Of a DNA stretch of 64,000 nt, positions 32,922 through 46,744 are shown piece after piece. The stretch covers positions 70,848,001-70,912,000 of the forward strand of contig OY856411.1 of assembly GCA_963693085.1 (NCBI GenBank), written 5' to 3'. Origin of the DNA: Alisma plantago-aquatica. Its lineage: Eukaryota > Streptophyta > Magnoliopsida > Alismatales > Alismataceae. Within the stretch, counting starts at the first letter, position 1; every line of letters begins with the position of its first letter. Under the pieces are notes generated by a model. The model made no database searches, was not told the DNA's origin, and saw only the letters and a list, made by a program, of their open reading frames with translations. The translations under genes were made by a program, and so were the position numbers.

Positions 32922-33899
32922 CCTTATTCACGCCAATCTTCTCTACCTATAGATCGTCATATTCGGTTGCAGCCTCTCAATAAGAAAAAGAAGAATCAAT
33001 TCCCAAATCAGATGTACCAACGTATATCCAATAGACAAGGGCTCAAGCAATCCGATGCTCGGAAGATCAACACCTTTGTCAGCGAACTCTCTATATAACT
33101 CATCCTGCATCAACAAAGTTTGGCTTCTTTACCGCCATGGAGATGATCTAGGCATCCGGAGTTTCTTCGCCAGATCTCGCAGTGAAAGCGGATCCTCATT
33201 AGTGGCTACAAAAACAACTATGAGGAGAAAGGGTACACAAAAGAACGAATGGAAGACATACGGCTACAGCCAGTGGATGGCTGTTTGTGATCGTGGAGGA
33301 TGACAGATACTATAACACAACATGGTACTGTTCCACGCATTTTTTATTACGCTTGAAAGACGTGGCATTGATTTGACGAGATAGATATTAACCCACTCTC
33401 TTACCACTCTCCCGGTCCCCACCTATACATTTCATAAACCCCTGAACGCTTCCCTCCTTCCCCAACCCCTTTTTCCCTCTGGGCGCCTGCCTAATCATCT
33501 TCTCCATCCCGCCTCCCATTCTGCGGTGGCCCTAACCACCACTCTCTCATCTCCAACACAGACCTCCATATCAGAGCGTGAATCGGAATACGCGATCAGC
33601 TTCGCATCTTCAGCATTGATCTCTGAATACTCTTTCTCCTCATAGTTGTCTTTGCAGCCACTAATGGATTCATAGTACCAGAGGCATTGGAGTTCTTCAA
33701 AAAGATTCAAAAAAAAAAAATAGTCTCTTCGGAGACATCCGATAAAAAAAAGATTCAAAAAATTGTGCAAAGTAATGTAATGACCTTTAGGTCTATGGAT
33801 GTAGTATTTCATAGGATTGATTTTGTCATCTAAAAGGGACTGGCGGCGCAACTTGTTGCACGTCTGTCTTCTATTTTATTGTCATTGTCTGTCTTTGTT
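32922..33899. other. Unassigned DNA with a 38-bp inverted repeat
   Basis: No gene is recognised. ATTAGTGGCTACAAAAACAA (from 33198) and its continuation to about 33235 recur inverted at 33628-33666 with few changes. Both arms translate to a similar ISGxKxNYEEK peptide, in opposite directions. Around 33400-33560 the plus strand is pyrimidine-rich, and an A-run lies at 33710. Confidence 0.5.
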
Positions 33900-34841
33900 A
33901 CGTTACTATACTTATAATAGTTGGCGGTGAAGAGTTATATCTCTCCCTGAGACGTTTGGTCTCACCTCGTGAGTTCCACAACCTTTTAGGTGGTGGTGGT
34001 CGCGGAGGTCGAGATCCGGGTGCAGAGAAGCAAGGAGAGCAGTGATTGCTAGAGGTTGGATTTGTTGCTAGAGTTCTGTTGTAAAGTTTTATCTGTCGTC
34101 ATTATACTCTCAGGTCTTTGGGGGAGATTTTGTTGTTTAGTAAATTGACACATAGATTTTGACTTTGTGTCATGAATGTATAGAAATGACATGTACATAT
34201 AAACAAGTTGTGATATATAATAATGGTGGCTTGATAGCCTTTGAACATGATATGTATCATCTTTTAGCATATATGAAATATAGATGGCTTGAGTTAAAGG
34301 CTTGTTTATAACATATTTTCGCTTGAGATATTGAATTGAAATGGTTATAATTTACCTGATTTTGTGGTAATTTTGTTGGTTAGTGATAATTTTGTGCTTT
34401 GTTTTGAGTAATCTTCCTTTACTTTATATTTCTCAAAAGTATAGTTATACTTCAGTTCATTTAATGTTACTCAACCCTATTTACTCTAAAGTGGTTTTTA
34501 TTCCATACTTGGTTGGGGACATGATGTCCGTGGAGGAAAGGACAAGGGAGAAAATACAAGAGTCATGCATCTCAAGAACATATTAGGAGTTTAACCCAGG
34601 TGGGGTGCCAACTATCCTATGACATTTGGTGCAGTTTTCATTCAGTATGAGGATTCTTTACTTTATAACTTAGTTCAAATTTTAAGTTTTATGTTGTGGA
34701 ACTTGAGACATGTTGCATTTATTTTCCTGTGTTAGTTGAATGATATTATATTTTTATGTAATGATCATCATTTTTGTGACATCCCAATAAGAATTGAGCT
34801 TACGCTCAATAATATTATGTATTAGAAAATTGGGGTGTTAC
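33900..34841 (+). repeat. Degenerate Tekay/Del-type LTR (3' part), plus strand
   Basis: At 33926-34000 the order GAGTTATATCTCTC, TTTGGTCTCACCTCGTGAG, CTTTTAGGTGG matches the U5 zone of E1 (reverse of 1335-1410), so this is a related family. It ends GGGGTGTTACA at 34841, followed by a decayed PBS (ATATCATATC, compared with TGGTATCAGAGC). The 5' part of the LTR is missing or unrecognisable. Confidence 0.6.
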
Positions 34842-35129
34842 AATATCATATCACAACAAAAAATATAGTTGACCACCAGGATGTTCTCAAAATCTCATAT
34901 ATGTCCTCTCTTGTGGATGTCTTCCAAGAACATATTTGATAAGGGAAAAGACCACATATATGGAAACAAAGGCTCCTATAGTGTGGGGAGAAAAGATGAT
35001 GTCTTTGTAGGGGCAACCCAGATAGTAACCCTAATGCATCCCCTAAATGTGCTTGTCAAGGCTCTTATGCATGCCTTGATCGATCAAAATGGGATGCCCC
35101 AACAACCAAGAAAAAAGAATTTGACCATA

Positions 35130-35960
35130 TTGTATTCCTTGGAAGAACAATCTGGATACCTTCTCTGGCAAAGTTGAGACTGATGTTGTCCATCATGTTG
35201 AAGAGTGGATGCTCAATGTTGAGCATTGTTTCCACAAATAAGGATGTCATGATCATTCTTAAGTTCATTTTGGAACACACATGTTGAAAATTACATCCCA
35301 TACTTGGTGGGAGAACTTCACCAATGCCCAAGGATCTAATGTTAAAACTTTGACCATGGAGGATTTCACCATTGCCTTTTGGAACCATTACACCTTAGAG
35401 GCAATTACTAAAAAGTAGGAGGCTGAGTTATAATGCTTGAGGTAGTATGAGGATACCATTATTAGCCAGTATGCAGTAAAGTTCTATATGCTATAGAAAT
35501 ATGGATACAGATTAGATGATACATGTATGGCAAAGAAGTTCATGCATGGTCTAAAGCCTGATCTGGGCTATGCACTGACTGAACATGGCATCAAAATAGT
35601 GCAGGAGGCACTCAAGGCTGTCTTGGAGTTAGAAGACTGCCCAGGCAGGGCATGGAAGAAGGAAAAGCACAATCGATATCATAGAAACTCCAACAACAAT
35701 AAAGATAAGAAGAGAAAAGCTTTAGAAGAACTAGCTAGCAAGAAGCCTTGCCCTACCTACAATAGGTTGGATGGTGGGGTATGTAGGTTTGGCATCGAAG
35801 TTTGTTACAATTGTGGGGATCCAAGTCACAAGTAGCTTGACTTCCCAAGTTGAAAACAAGGAAGGATGCAAGAAAAAATCCTAATCTAGACCAACCAGGA
35901 AAGAGACAGGAAAGACACTTTGCAATGACTAATGATCAATAAGAAGAAAGTAACAAATAA
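35130..35960 (+). pseudogene. Ty3/gypsy Gag pseudogene (Tekay/Del-like)
   Basis: Capsid motifs can be read through many stops: a TWWENF box near 35300, LTMEDFTIAFWNHY at 35350-35392, then KKFMHGLKPDLGYAL, the basic RYHRNSNNNKDKKRK, and the zinc knuckle start CYNCGDPSHK at 35803-35832. Residual RQERHFAMTNDQ near 35900 recalls the Gag end of Tekay elements. No protease or RT follows; the element is truncated near 35960. It is much older than E1. Confidence 0.75.
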
Positions 35961-36820
35961 AGTGAGGTCTCTTTCTAACCATAGTCTTAATTAAATGGTT
36001 ATACATGAAGTGTTTTTTAGATTAGGAATTAGTAAAACCCTAAGGTGGATAGCATATGGAAATTTTGAGGCCAATTTTTTATAAGGTGGGTAAATTTTAA
36101 AATCCCTAATTTTTGTTGAATGAAAACTAATTTCATATAAGCCTAAAACCCAATCTTGAAAACTTTGAGTATAATATGCCCTAAGTCATACCCTAATATG
36201 TAAATTAATTAAGTTGTGACTCCAATTAGAATTAAGAAGATGATGATTAAATAATATATACATTTAAACCCTGACCTGAGGGATGTCACCCTAAGTCACT
36301 GAGAGGACTGTTGTTTTTGTTCATCTCAGAGGTTGTTCCTCTAAAAATAAGCATGGTTTGAACATTATTGATCATGCTGTAATTTAATTACACATATTAT
36401 AGTCCCAATTTCTAAGTAAGTGACCTGTTATGTTTAAATGTGAAATTCATTTATTTCATGTGCATTAATCTGTAAGAATTAATCTATAAGCATAAAATAA
36501 GATGACTTTATGTGACTTCATCAATATGAAACCACAAGGTATTATCATATGGATTATTTTGTATGCATTCGACCTACTTTACACCTATGAGTATGGGTCT
36601 CTTTGCATACCTTCTCTATAAATTAGATCCTCTATATACTCATAAGTATGGATCTCATAACATTCACTATTAGTATGTTCACTCTCTACACCCAATAGTG
36701 TGGGTATCTTTATATTCATTTCTCATGTATTCATCCCTCTCCAACACCCATAGATGTGGAATTATTTGCATCCATTATCATTATAAAACATTTACTCATG
36801 AACATGTTCAAGGTCTTTTT

Positions 36821-36822
<2 letters not shown>
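35961..36822. other. AT-rich spacer with a degenerate tandem repeat of about 56 bp
   Basis: There are no coding features. At about 36580, 36637, 36690 and 36751 a block of the type acccATgaGTaTGGgTcTctttgcAT recurs four times, spaced about 53-61 bp and strongly diverged. It may be the remnant of an LTR minisatellite. Confidence 0.45.

Positions 36823-36863
<41 letters not shown>
36823..36863. repeat. (AT)n microsatellite
   Basis: Pure AT dinucleotide run directly abutting the first foldback MITE. Confidence 0.95.
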
Positions 36864-37468
<605 letters not shown>

Positions 37469-37589
37469 ATTTTTTTTGTGAACGTAGGGTGTTGCCTCTT
37501 ACTAATAGAAAAAAGCATTTAGCAGTTATAGGATGTAACCACAGAAAAGAAAGGAAACTGTATAAGGGAAAAGGTAAAAACAGAACTAA

Positions 37590-40500
37590 CTATGTACAAA
37601 CTACCATCTCCTTTTGACATAATAACCAAAACCTTTGCGTATCAATGCAGCACCCTCTAAAAATCCTTGCATTTCTTTCTTTCCACATCATATAGATGAT
37701 TAAACAGGCTGTAACCTTCATCTTGCCCTTCAGTTTCAGCAGATCACAAAACGTGCCCAGCTGTATATTGTGCCCCAACTCAGTTCTCCAAAGCCTCCAA
37801 ACATCTTCTGCAAATATGCATTCAAAGAACACATGCACAGAACTTTCTACATGTTCTTTGCACATCACACACCTCGACGCCATATGATAGCCCACTCTCT
37901 GAAGATAGTCAACAGTAGGAATTCTACCCAGAAACCCCTTCCACAGAAGAATGGACCATCTCCTAGGTACTTCAGACCAGATCCAGCTGCCCCACACAAC
38001 ACTATGATGTTGTTTTCTAACAAGATTCCAGCAATCCTTCAAACAACAATCATTCTTACCCCTAAAACATATATGATCTTCAAAATGAACATAACATTTG
38101 ACATTCTCCATAATATTTTCTACCTTATATGACCCTCTGAAGCTCGGTACTTTCCAACTATCACCAGCAATACAAGCTTCCACATGGCAGTTCAGACCTT
38201 TGCCCATTCTGAAAACAAAGTCTAAATTCACCTTCTCGATCATTTTTTCATTTCCCCCTAACCAGGGGTCTCTCCAGAACAGAAATTTTTTACCATTGCC
38301 CAAATAGAAAACAACTTCTTTAAGAAGGATATCTCTTTGTTCAAGCAATTTTCTCCAAAGCCAAGAAGAGTTGACTCCAGATTTGACAGACCAAATAGAC
38401 TCATTCTTTATGTATCTTCCATCTACCCATTTAACCCATAGGTTGTTCTTTTCAGCTGCAACATTCCACAGGTTTCTAACCAAGCCTGTCTTAGACCAAT
38501 CATCAATACGGCGAATTCCCAGACCTCCTTCCTTCCTGGGTCTACAAACAACTTCCCAAGAGACAGTATGCAGATGTTTTCTTTCTTCAGAGTCTTTCCA
38601 AAGGAAGTCTCTCATAAGTTTCTCTAACTCCATGATGACAGATTTAGGAAGAGGAAAAGTAGATGTCCAAAAAATATTATAAGCCGAGTGAGTAGAAATG
38701 ATTAACTCAACTCTACCCGCTTGAGACAGAAGGTTTCCTTTCCAAGATTCAAGTTTAGATTTGAGTTTATCAATAATGGGATGGCACATATCTTTGGTAA
38801 GTCGACCAGTAAACAGTGGGATACCAAGATACCTCACCGGCAAATTGTAGACTACCATATTCAGCACATTCCCCACAATAGGATTATCATCACTTCTACT
38901 AAGAAAGATATGACTCTTACTATTGTTAAGCATTAGACTAGACTCCATACTAAAGGAATCAAGAATATCCTTTAAGCATCTAGCATTCCTTTCATCAGCC
39001 TTTGAAAATAAAAGCAAGTCATCAGCAAAAATAATATGGGACACTTTTACATCCCCTGCACATAAAGGTTTCAATCTGCCATCTTTAACCTCTGCATTAA
39101 TGATCGCAGACAGCCCTTGTATAGCGACAACAAAAAGTAAAGGCAAAAGGGGGTCTCTTTGCCTCACCCCGTTTGAAGCCACAAAACTATCAGTAGGGCA
39201 ACCATTAATAAGAACTTTATAAGAAGCAGTATCAAAAATCTCACAAATCCAATTGAGCCAGCATTCAGGAAAGTCCATCTTCATCATAAGAAACAAAATG
39301 TAATCCCTTCTCACTGTATCGTAGGCTTTGGCTAAATCAGCCTTAATACACATGTTGCTTTGAGTGCCTCCAAAACTACTGAGAATTTCATTAGCAAGTA
39401 TAATATCATCACCTATCCTTATCCCCTTCACAAAAGCTATCTAATTCATATCAATGATAGATGGCAGCACCAAGGCTAAGCGGCTAGCTAAGATCTTAGC
39501 AATAATCTTATAAACAGTATTACATAAAGAAATGGGCCTGAAATCCTTTAGATTGACCGCACCAGGTACCTTCGGAATGAGAGTAATCATGGTACTATTG
39601 CGTTCTTTAAGAAGCCTTCTAGAGATGAAAAAATTCAGAACATCTAAAGAAACATCATCTCCGATAATATCCCACATCTCCTTAAAAAATATTGCATTAA
39701 AGCCATCCGGGCCAGGGGCTTTGTCACCACTTAGATGCATAACAACTTCATCAATCTCCTTCCTTGTTACCTCACTTCTGAGCATACCAAAATGCTTGAT
39801 GTCAACTTTAGGCAAGACCCATTCTTCCTTCCAGCTCACTGCATCCTTCGAGGATCTATTAAAAAGACTATTATAAAATTTATTGACATTCTGACGAATC
39901 ACTTCCATATCATATACTCTAACCCCCTGTTCATCCTCCAAAACATTGATATTGTTTCTGATCCTTCTTGTTTTCAACGACACATAGAAAAAGGCACAGT
40001 TTCTGTCTCCCAAATTGAGCCACTGGACCCTACTTTTTTGGCGAAGTAATGCTTCTTCGTCATTGAGAGCTTTAACAGTTTCCAGCCTTAAACGAGTCAT
40101 ATTCTTTTGTTTAACTTCATTCAAAGGATCAGCATCAACTTCCCTCTGTAGGATGAACAAATCCCTTTCAAGCTCCCTAGCTTTAGAGAAAAAATTGCCA
40201 ACAACCTCACTATTCCATTTCCTAAGAGCACACGAGACAGCATATAACCTTCTGTACACCCTATACATAGGGGTCCCATGAACCTCAGTATTCAACCAAG
40301 CATCACTGACTATGCCTTTGAAAGAGTCTTGATTGACCCAGGAATTAATAAAGCGAAAGGGGGTTCTAACTTTCTTCTTTACCCCCAGCCTTAACATAAG
40401 AATCTTATGATCACTTACAATAGCCGGAATGACTTCACCCCAACAGAACGGGAACTCGGACAGGAAGCTAATATTGGTAAAAATACGATCAATCTTCGAA

Positions 40501-41087
40501 AAAGTACTGACTCTTTTTTTACTGTGGCTATCCCAAGTAAAGAAAAAACCCTTAGCTTGCAATTCAATCAGATTTGCCTCAGCAATAGCATCATTAAAAC
40601 CATCCATGTTGCGCTTTGAGGGAGGTTGCTTTCCCATCTTTTCATTCATTAAACGAACAGCATTAAAATCCCCTAACGCACACCAATTAACTGGATTCCA
40701 ACTACTAATAGAGATGAGAGAATCCCAGACTAGAACACGATCCAGATCTGGATTGGCGCCATACACAGCCATCATGTGAAAGCTAGACAAATCCCTATTG
40801 ATAACACAATGGATACATTGATCAGTTTTCTTCAACACCCTGATGTCAAGATCCTTGTTCACCCAAATAATCATAATACGAGTATAAGAATAGTGCTCAG
40901 AATTATCCACAAAGCTAGCATCGGGACAAATCCTGTCAACAAAACTCCTCAGATTCTCTTTTTGGATTCTAGATTCCAGAATGATATAAATGTCCGCCTT
41001 ATTTCTCCTTATCTCATCCCGGATGTGAGGAATTTTATTACTCCCTCCTCTCACATTCCAGGATAGGATACTTAAAGGTTCAGTCAT
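37590..41087 (-). pseudogene. LINE ORF2: endonuclease, reverse transcriptase, zf-RVT
   Basis: The likely start is the ATG at 41085-41087 (MTEPLSILSWNVRGG), which begins right at the endonuclease fold. Endonuclease motifs follow: WNVRGG, ILESR, LGDFNAV and SDHKIL. RT motifs include KAPGPDGFNAIFFK, DFRPISLCNTVYKIIAK, KADLAKAYDTV, GVRQRDPLLPLLFV and the catalytic FADDLLLF. The C-terminus has the plant LINE zf-RVT domain (WSILLWKGFLGRIPTVDYL, CVMCKEHVESSVHVFFEC). One in-frame TAG at 39441-39443 cuts it between DMN and IAFVKG, where relatives have Gln. It nicks target DNA and copies its own RNA there. No RNase H domain is seen. Confidence 0.92.
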
Positions 41088-42393
41088 TGGGAGGAAGGGA
41101 AGAAGGTTCCCCAACCACCATAGCCGCAGCCACTGATGTATTGACCTCCTCATTATAAATTTCCCCTTCATCAAAATTAGATAGAGGTGAATATTTATTC
41201 AACGATTCTAGGATCACTCTTGTACATCTTTTAGCAACACCTTTTGGAGCAGATTTCCCTTTCTTCTTTTTAGTTTCCCATCCTGAATTTGGAGTATCCA
41301 CCGGGGTAATCAGTTCAGAAATAATAGCAGATTCAGTAGATTTCTTAGGCTGCTCCACATTAGGAACTCCATTACTTAAATCACCATCTGCTATTCTGTC
41401 TTCAGCATCCACGAACACTTCTCCATCATCAGTATCATTACTCTTTTTGGGAATCCATTCCATCGTCGCCTTCTTTTTAGGAGCTCTTCCCTCCATCTTC
41501 CTTTGGTCATCACACAGGGACGACTCATGTCCATATAGACCACAAGTCAAACACTTCTTGGGCTCCCATTCGTATTCAAATTGGATCGTGTCTAACTGAC
41601 CATTATCACTTTCAATCTGTAACTCTATAGGATATGAGAAATCAGAGGATATGACAACTTGAGTCCTCGCATAATCCAGTCTTCGGAACTCCGACGTTAG
41701 CTTGTCCGATCACAGAGGATGTCCCAAAATAGATTCGATATTGTTGAACATCTCCATGTCCCATAGCTCTAACGGCAAGTTATAAATCTTCAGCCAAATA
41801 GGGATATTTGTCAACTTCATCTTCTCTAGAGGTTCACCCCTCTCCCATTTCTTTATGATCAACGGATTTCCTGCTACGAACCATGGACCTCCGTCTATTG
41901 CCATTTCTAAATCCTCATCATTCTCAAACGATACGATGAAGAAACCTCTTCCTCTGGAGCGTATATCAATCGAACCTACGAATTTCCATAGCATAGCGAG
42001 ATGCTTCACCAATGTTGGCCAGTGAGGCTTGATCCCGATGACATATCCAGCCGCCGTTCTGCTCCACCTAGCAAGATTCCTCTCCGCGATGGATTTTAGA
42101 TACATCAGTTTACCATCAACTAACTATGCTTTCGTTTTGCTCAGATGAACCGGGCTAGCAACCTTCTTATCCTTGAATAACCCCGACCAGTCCATCGCTT
42201 CTTTGGTTACCACAACACCAGGTGGAATAATCAAACCACTTCTCTTCCTTGAGTCGAAGGCCGCACAAGTTGGAGCAGGAACTTCCGCCGTCACCGTCGT
42301 CGCCTTTGTACTACCTGGATCTGGAGGTTCGGACGCCGTCATCACCTTGGCCATCGCCCCCTCAATCTCCCCCTCGGTCGCTCCTTCAGTCAT
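41080..42393 (-). pseudogene. LINE ORF1: DUF4283 and CCHC RNA-binding protein
   Basis: It begins MTEGATEGEIEGAM, 10 bp from the LINE 5' end. A DUF4283-like domain reads FVGSIDIRSRGRGFFIVSF, DLEMAIDGGPWFVAGNPLII and MKLTNIPIWLKIYNLPLELW. A zinc knuckle follows (CLTCGLYGHESSLC, C-x2-C-x4-H-x4-C near 41550), then an acidic/basic tail. Stops at 42124 (TAG) and 41710 (TGA) are in one frame with the rest. Its TGA at 41080-41082 overlaps the ORF2 ATG in the string ATGACTGA. The protein coats LINE RNA. Confidence 0.87.
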
Positions 42394-42402
42394 CGCGCCC
42401 CG

Positions 42403-42583
42403 TTGTATTACAACGTTGTTACAGTAATAAATATATATTTATTACTGTAACTACGTTGTAATACAATACGAGTTTTTGTATTACAATTTCGGTTGTCTCA
42501 TTACATATATGTGTCATCCCATTACAAAATTGATGCACGGGTAGCGAAACCTAGTTACCCTCACAGGTATCGAAGATATACCC
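42403..42583. mobile_element. Foldback MITE, copy 2, right half
   Basis: It starts with the target duplication TTGTATTACAAC, passes the AT centre (TAATAAATATATATTTATTA) and ends GATATACCC before (TA)n. Joined to 37319-37468 it equals copy 1 apart from substitutions. Confidence 0.9.
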
Positions 42584-43605
<1,022 letters not shown>

Positions 43606-45566
43606 TGTAAAGACTTGATATCTTTTAATCGAATATTTAAAAAATTATATCAAAAAATTAAAACAAATGTTTTTTTGACAATAATGCTTTACAATAGGAT
43701 CTCGAAAGCTTTACAAAGGATTGTAGAATTTCACATTTATTTCTATCTACTCTTCAACATTGGGAAACCCTTACACGGCACTTCTAAGTCTTCTCTGGTC
43801 ACTTGTCCATGAGTTCCCAAAGGGAACAAAATCCACACATGGGCCCAAAAAAGGAAATTTGGGGTCAACAAAGCTGGTAAAAAACAGGTATCTGGAACAA
43901 AAAAAATATGAATCTATCTACAAAGAATTAATATGACAAAATGTAAAGGAATGAACAATATAGGCAAGTATGAAAAGGTATAAATGGATTTTCAACTTCA
44001 AAATATTCAATATCCAAATTTTGGAACTAGTCATTGAATTTTCAATAGTTATCACATGTCAATGTCTAAATATTGGGGAAGTGGGAGAACGGAAAAACAC
44101 CAACTAAAATTCCCAGTATACTGAGGGATTCTATGTCCTTTAACTTCATGCAAATATGTGGAAGTGTAATTCCACTAAATTATGGGCACTAACCTATCCT
44201 TTTTCAATGTTTAAACATTGTGCTACTATTTTCCAGGAATAAGTGGTGGTGGTCTTTCAAAGAGGTAGGCTAAGGTACAAAATCAATTTTCAATCAACCA
44301 ACCTATCTGGTCATGCATGAAATCAATAAGGGAAATAACTTTCCAAATAGATATAGAAATTTTGTACCTTTATATCAAAGTATACAAAATTGTGAGTTCC
44401 AAGTATTCAGCTCCAAGAGTTTGGTCAAAACATAGAGATCTACAAATGTAGAGGAATATTCCTCACTATATGGATTGGAATTAAATGTGTTCAAATTAAT
44501 TTGTTTTGGATTAGGGTTTCTTTTCCATTTAGATTTCATACTCAAGTATATAATTGTTTTCTATGTTTTAGGTCCTCAAATGCTATTTTATCTCAAAGAT
44601 AATTCCATTTAGTCAGTATGGTGCAAGTTTTTCATTATATGATACATAACTTATCAATATACCCTTAGTAGGAATATCTAGGTTTAGGGTCAAAATACCT
44701 CAATATACACTAGTCATATAGTAATACTTAGATTTAAGTTATGTATGTGAACATCAATATATCCATATAGTAGTATGTAGATCTTGATACTCATATGAAC
44801 ATAATTATACATCTACCAATATTTGGATGGAGAAATATCTAATAATTAAGTATCATTACATGTTTCATTTTGCAATATGATATTATCTAAGATCAATTAG
44901 GTTCTCTATTTAGGTTTAGAATCCACCTATTTTTGGATTCTAGTCATTTCTAAGTTTCCATGAATTCATATATGATTATAATCCCATAATTATCATCATA
45001 TGATCAAACTAATGACATAGGGTTCAAGGTACTCTTATACATGCACACATAATTAGTTAAGTACAATATGTAGGTTCTAATTATATGTTTGAGTACGTGA
45101 ATGTAATTACTATGTATCCAGATGTATAGAGGAAGTAACTACACTTAATTTGGAAATCTATCTTATATTTTGTTTCTTTAGACATCCACATGTGTTAACA
45201 TAGTTAAATATAACTCATAAGCCCATTTACATCTTGAAAATACCTCATATGTTTATATTTATATCCATAACTAGGGTTTTGTTCATATATAAAAAAACAT
45301 TAACATAATTGAAAACTAGATCAAGTTATCATTATAATTGTATGTATATAGTATGTTTTTATTATTATTTACTCATTCATAAACTTCCTATATATGAATT
45401 AACTAGATTCTTGGAATTTATATATTACAAACCCTTTATTTACTAATATGAATACTTCTATTAGTATGGTAAGCATTGTGTTGAGGGTCATGTGATCTAA
45501 ACTATTACCACAGCTAAGCCATGTATCCTAGACACTCTTACTATTTTAAATTATATGGATATACTG

Positions 45567-45607
<41 letters not shown>

Positions 45608-45840
45608 GACAATGTTACTTGGTTGAATCCCTAGTTGTTATTGAATTCCTCAATTGACACATACTTACATAAATTGGGAGTTACAAATGTACCCATTAGA
45701 GTGATGATTTGTCATCGATCACCTTATTGACTGATTGGAGGTAGGAGAGCAATCCCATCCAATCATAAATCTTGTCAAGATTTTTCTAGGCAGGCCTTTG
45801 GCATCTCTCTACCCCTACCTAGGGAGATAAGCAGTCTGAA
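43606..45840 (-). repeat. E5 3' LTR (left)
   Basis: This intact copy is the reference for the interrupted right copy. It contains an (AT)n run at about 45569-45604 that the other copy lacks. Confidence 0.75.
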
Positions 45841-46744
45841 ATGTGATATACTTAATTTTTTAATCCATCAATATTATTCTTATTCAACATAAATTATCCG
45901 ATATTTCTAAAAATTGGGAGTTCCAAAAATCCAAAAGTTTAATACTTATGACATTTTAAAATTTAATTGTCTTATCATGGATTGGGATGTGATTTTAAAT
46001 CAGTTTTGTTTCTCTCACAAATATCAATACTAAATATAATAAAAAAGAAGAACATATCCTCGATTCATCATATTTTCTAGGGGCTATATGTGAGGCAAAA
46101 AAATTTAAAACAAGTTGTATTAGTACGATTTTTTATTTGAGTCCTAACATATTATCATTTGTTTCCTCTCTATTAAATGTGATTATAAATACAAATATTT
46201 TTATAGTAAATTTTCCTCTATATGTGTCGACATCCTAATATTTCCTATATTGGTGATGATTGTATATATCCTCTCTTTTTGAGTTGAATCATTTATTCAA
46301 ATTAGGGTCCCATATTGGAGTTATCAATTATACAAAATTTAGCATTCTATGATTTAATTATTTTTTCATAATCACTTGTGATTGTACCTAGCGAAATAGG
46401 AACTCTAGGACACCACTCTACCATTTGATACTCATAGTGGTGACTTGAATCTTCTAAGGGAAATATTCTAGATCTACATACATGAGTCTTAAACACTTCT
46501 TAATCAGTAATATCTACATATAAATCTATGCATGAGGAGTCCAAGAGTTAGTAGATGATCTAAGTATGCTTTACAAAATTCTAAACTAAGGTACATACCT
46601 CACCTCCTAGACTCATAGTGTACCCTTGAGCCAATGCTACTACGATATATTGTTAACTACTTAATTCATTTGTATTTCTTACTAACCTTAGTTTTTCCTT
46701 AGATGTGCATGAGTGTTGATTGTTTATAAGCTCCGATACCATGT
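45841..46744 (-). other. E5 interior, non-coding, with PBS at 46730-46741
   Basis: It is AT-rich with no frame of note. Minus-strand TGGTATCGGAGC (one mismatch to the tRNA-iMet site) lies 3 bp from the 5' LTR. Confidence 0.7.

Larger units (their letters stand above)
37469..42402 (-). mobile_element. L1-type LINE, nearly full length
   Basis: A 4.9-kb non-LTR element on the minus strand carries ORF1 (RNA-binding), ORF2 (endonuclease and RT) and a short 3' A-run (8 T on the plus strand at 37470-37477). A 12-bp target duplication TTGTATTACAAC lies at 37457-37468 and 42403-42414. The duplication and A-tail fit target-primed reverse transcription. The 5' end is at the C-rich CGCGCCCC near 42402. 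A few stop codons inactivate both ORFs, so the copy is moderately recent. Confidence 0.92.

Noticed and set aside
37696..41066. Several plus-strand frames of 60-120 codons
   Set aside because: Antisense shadows of LINE ORF2.
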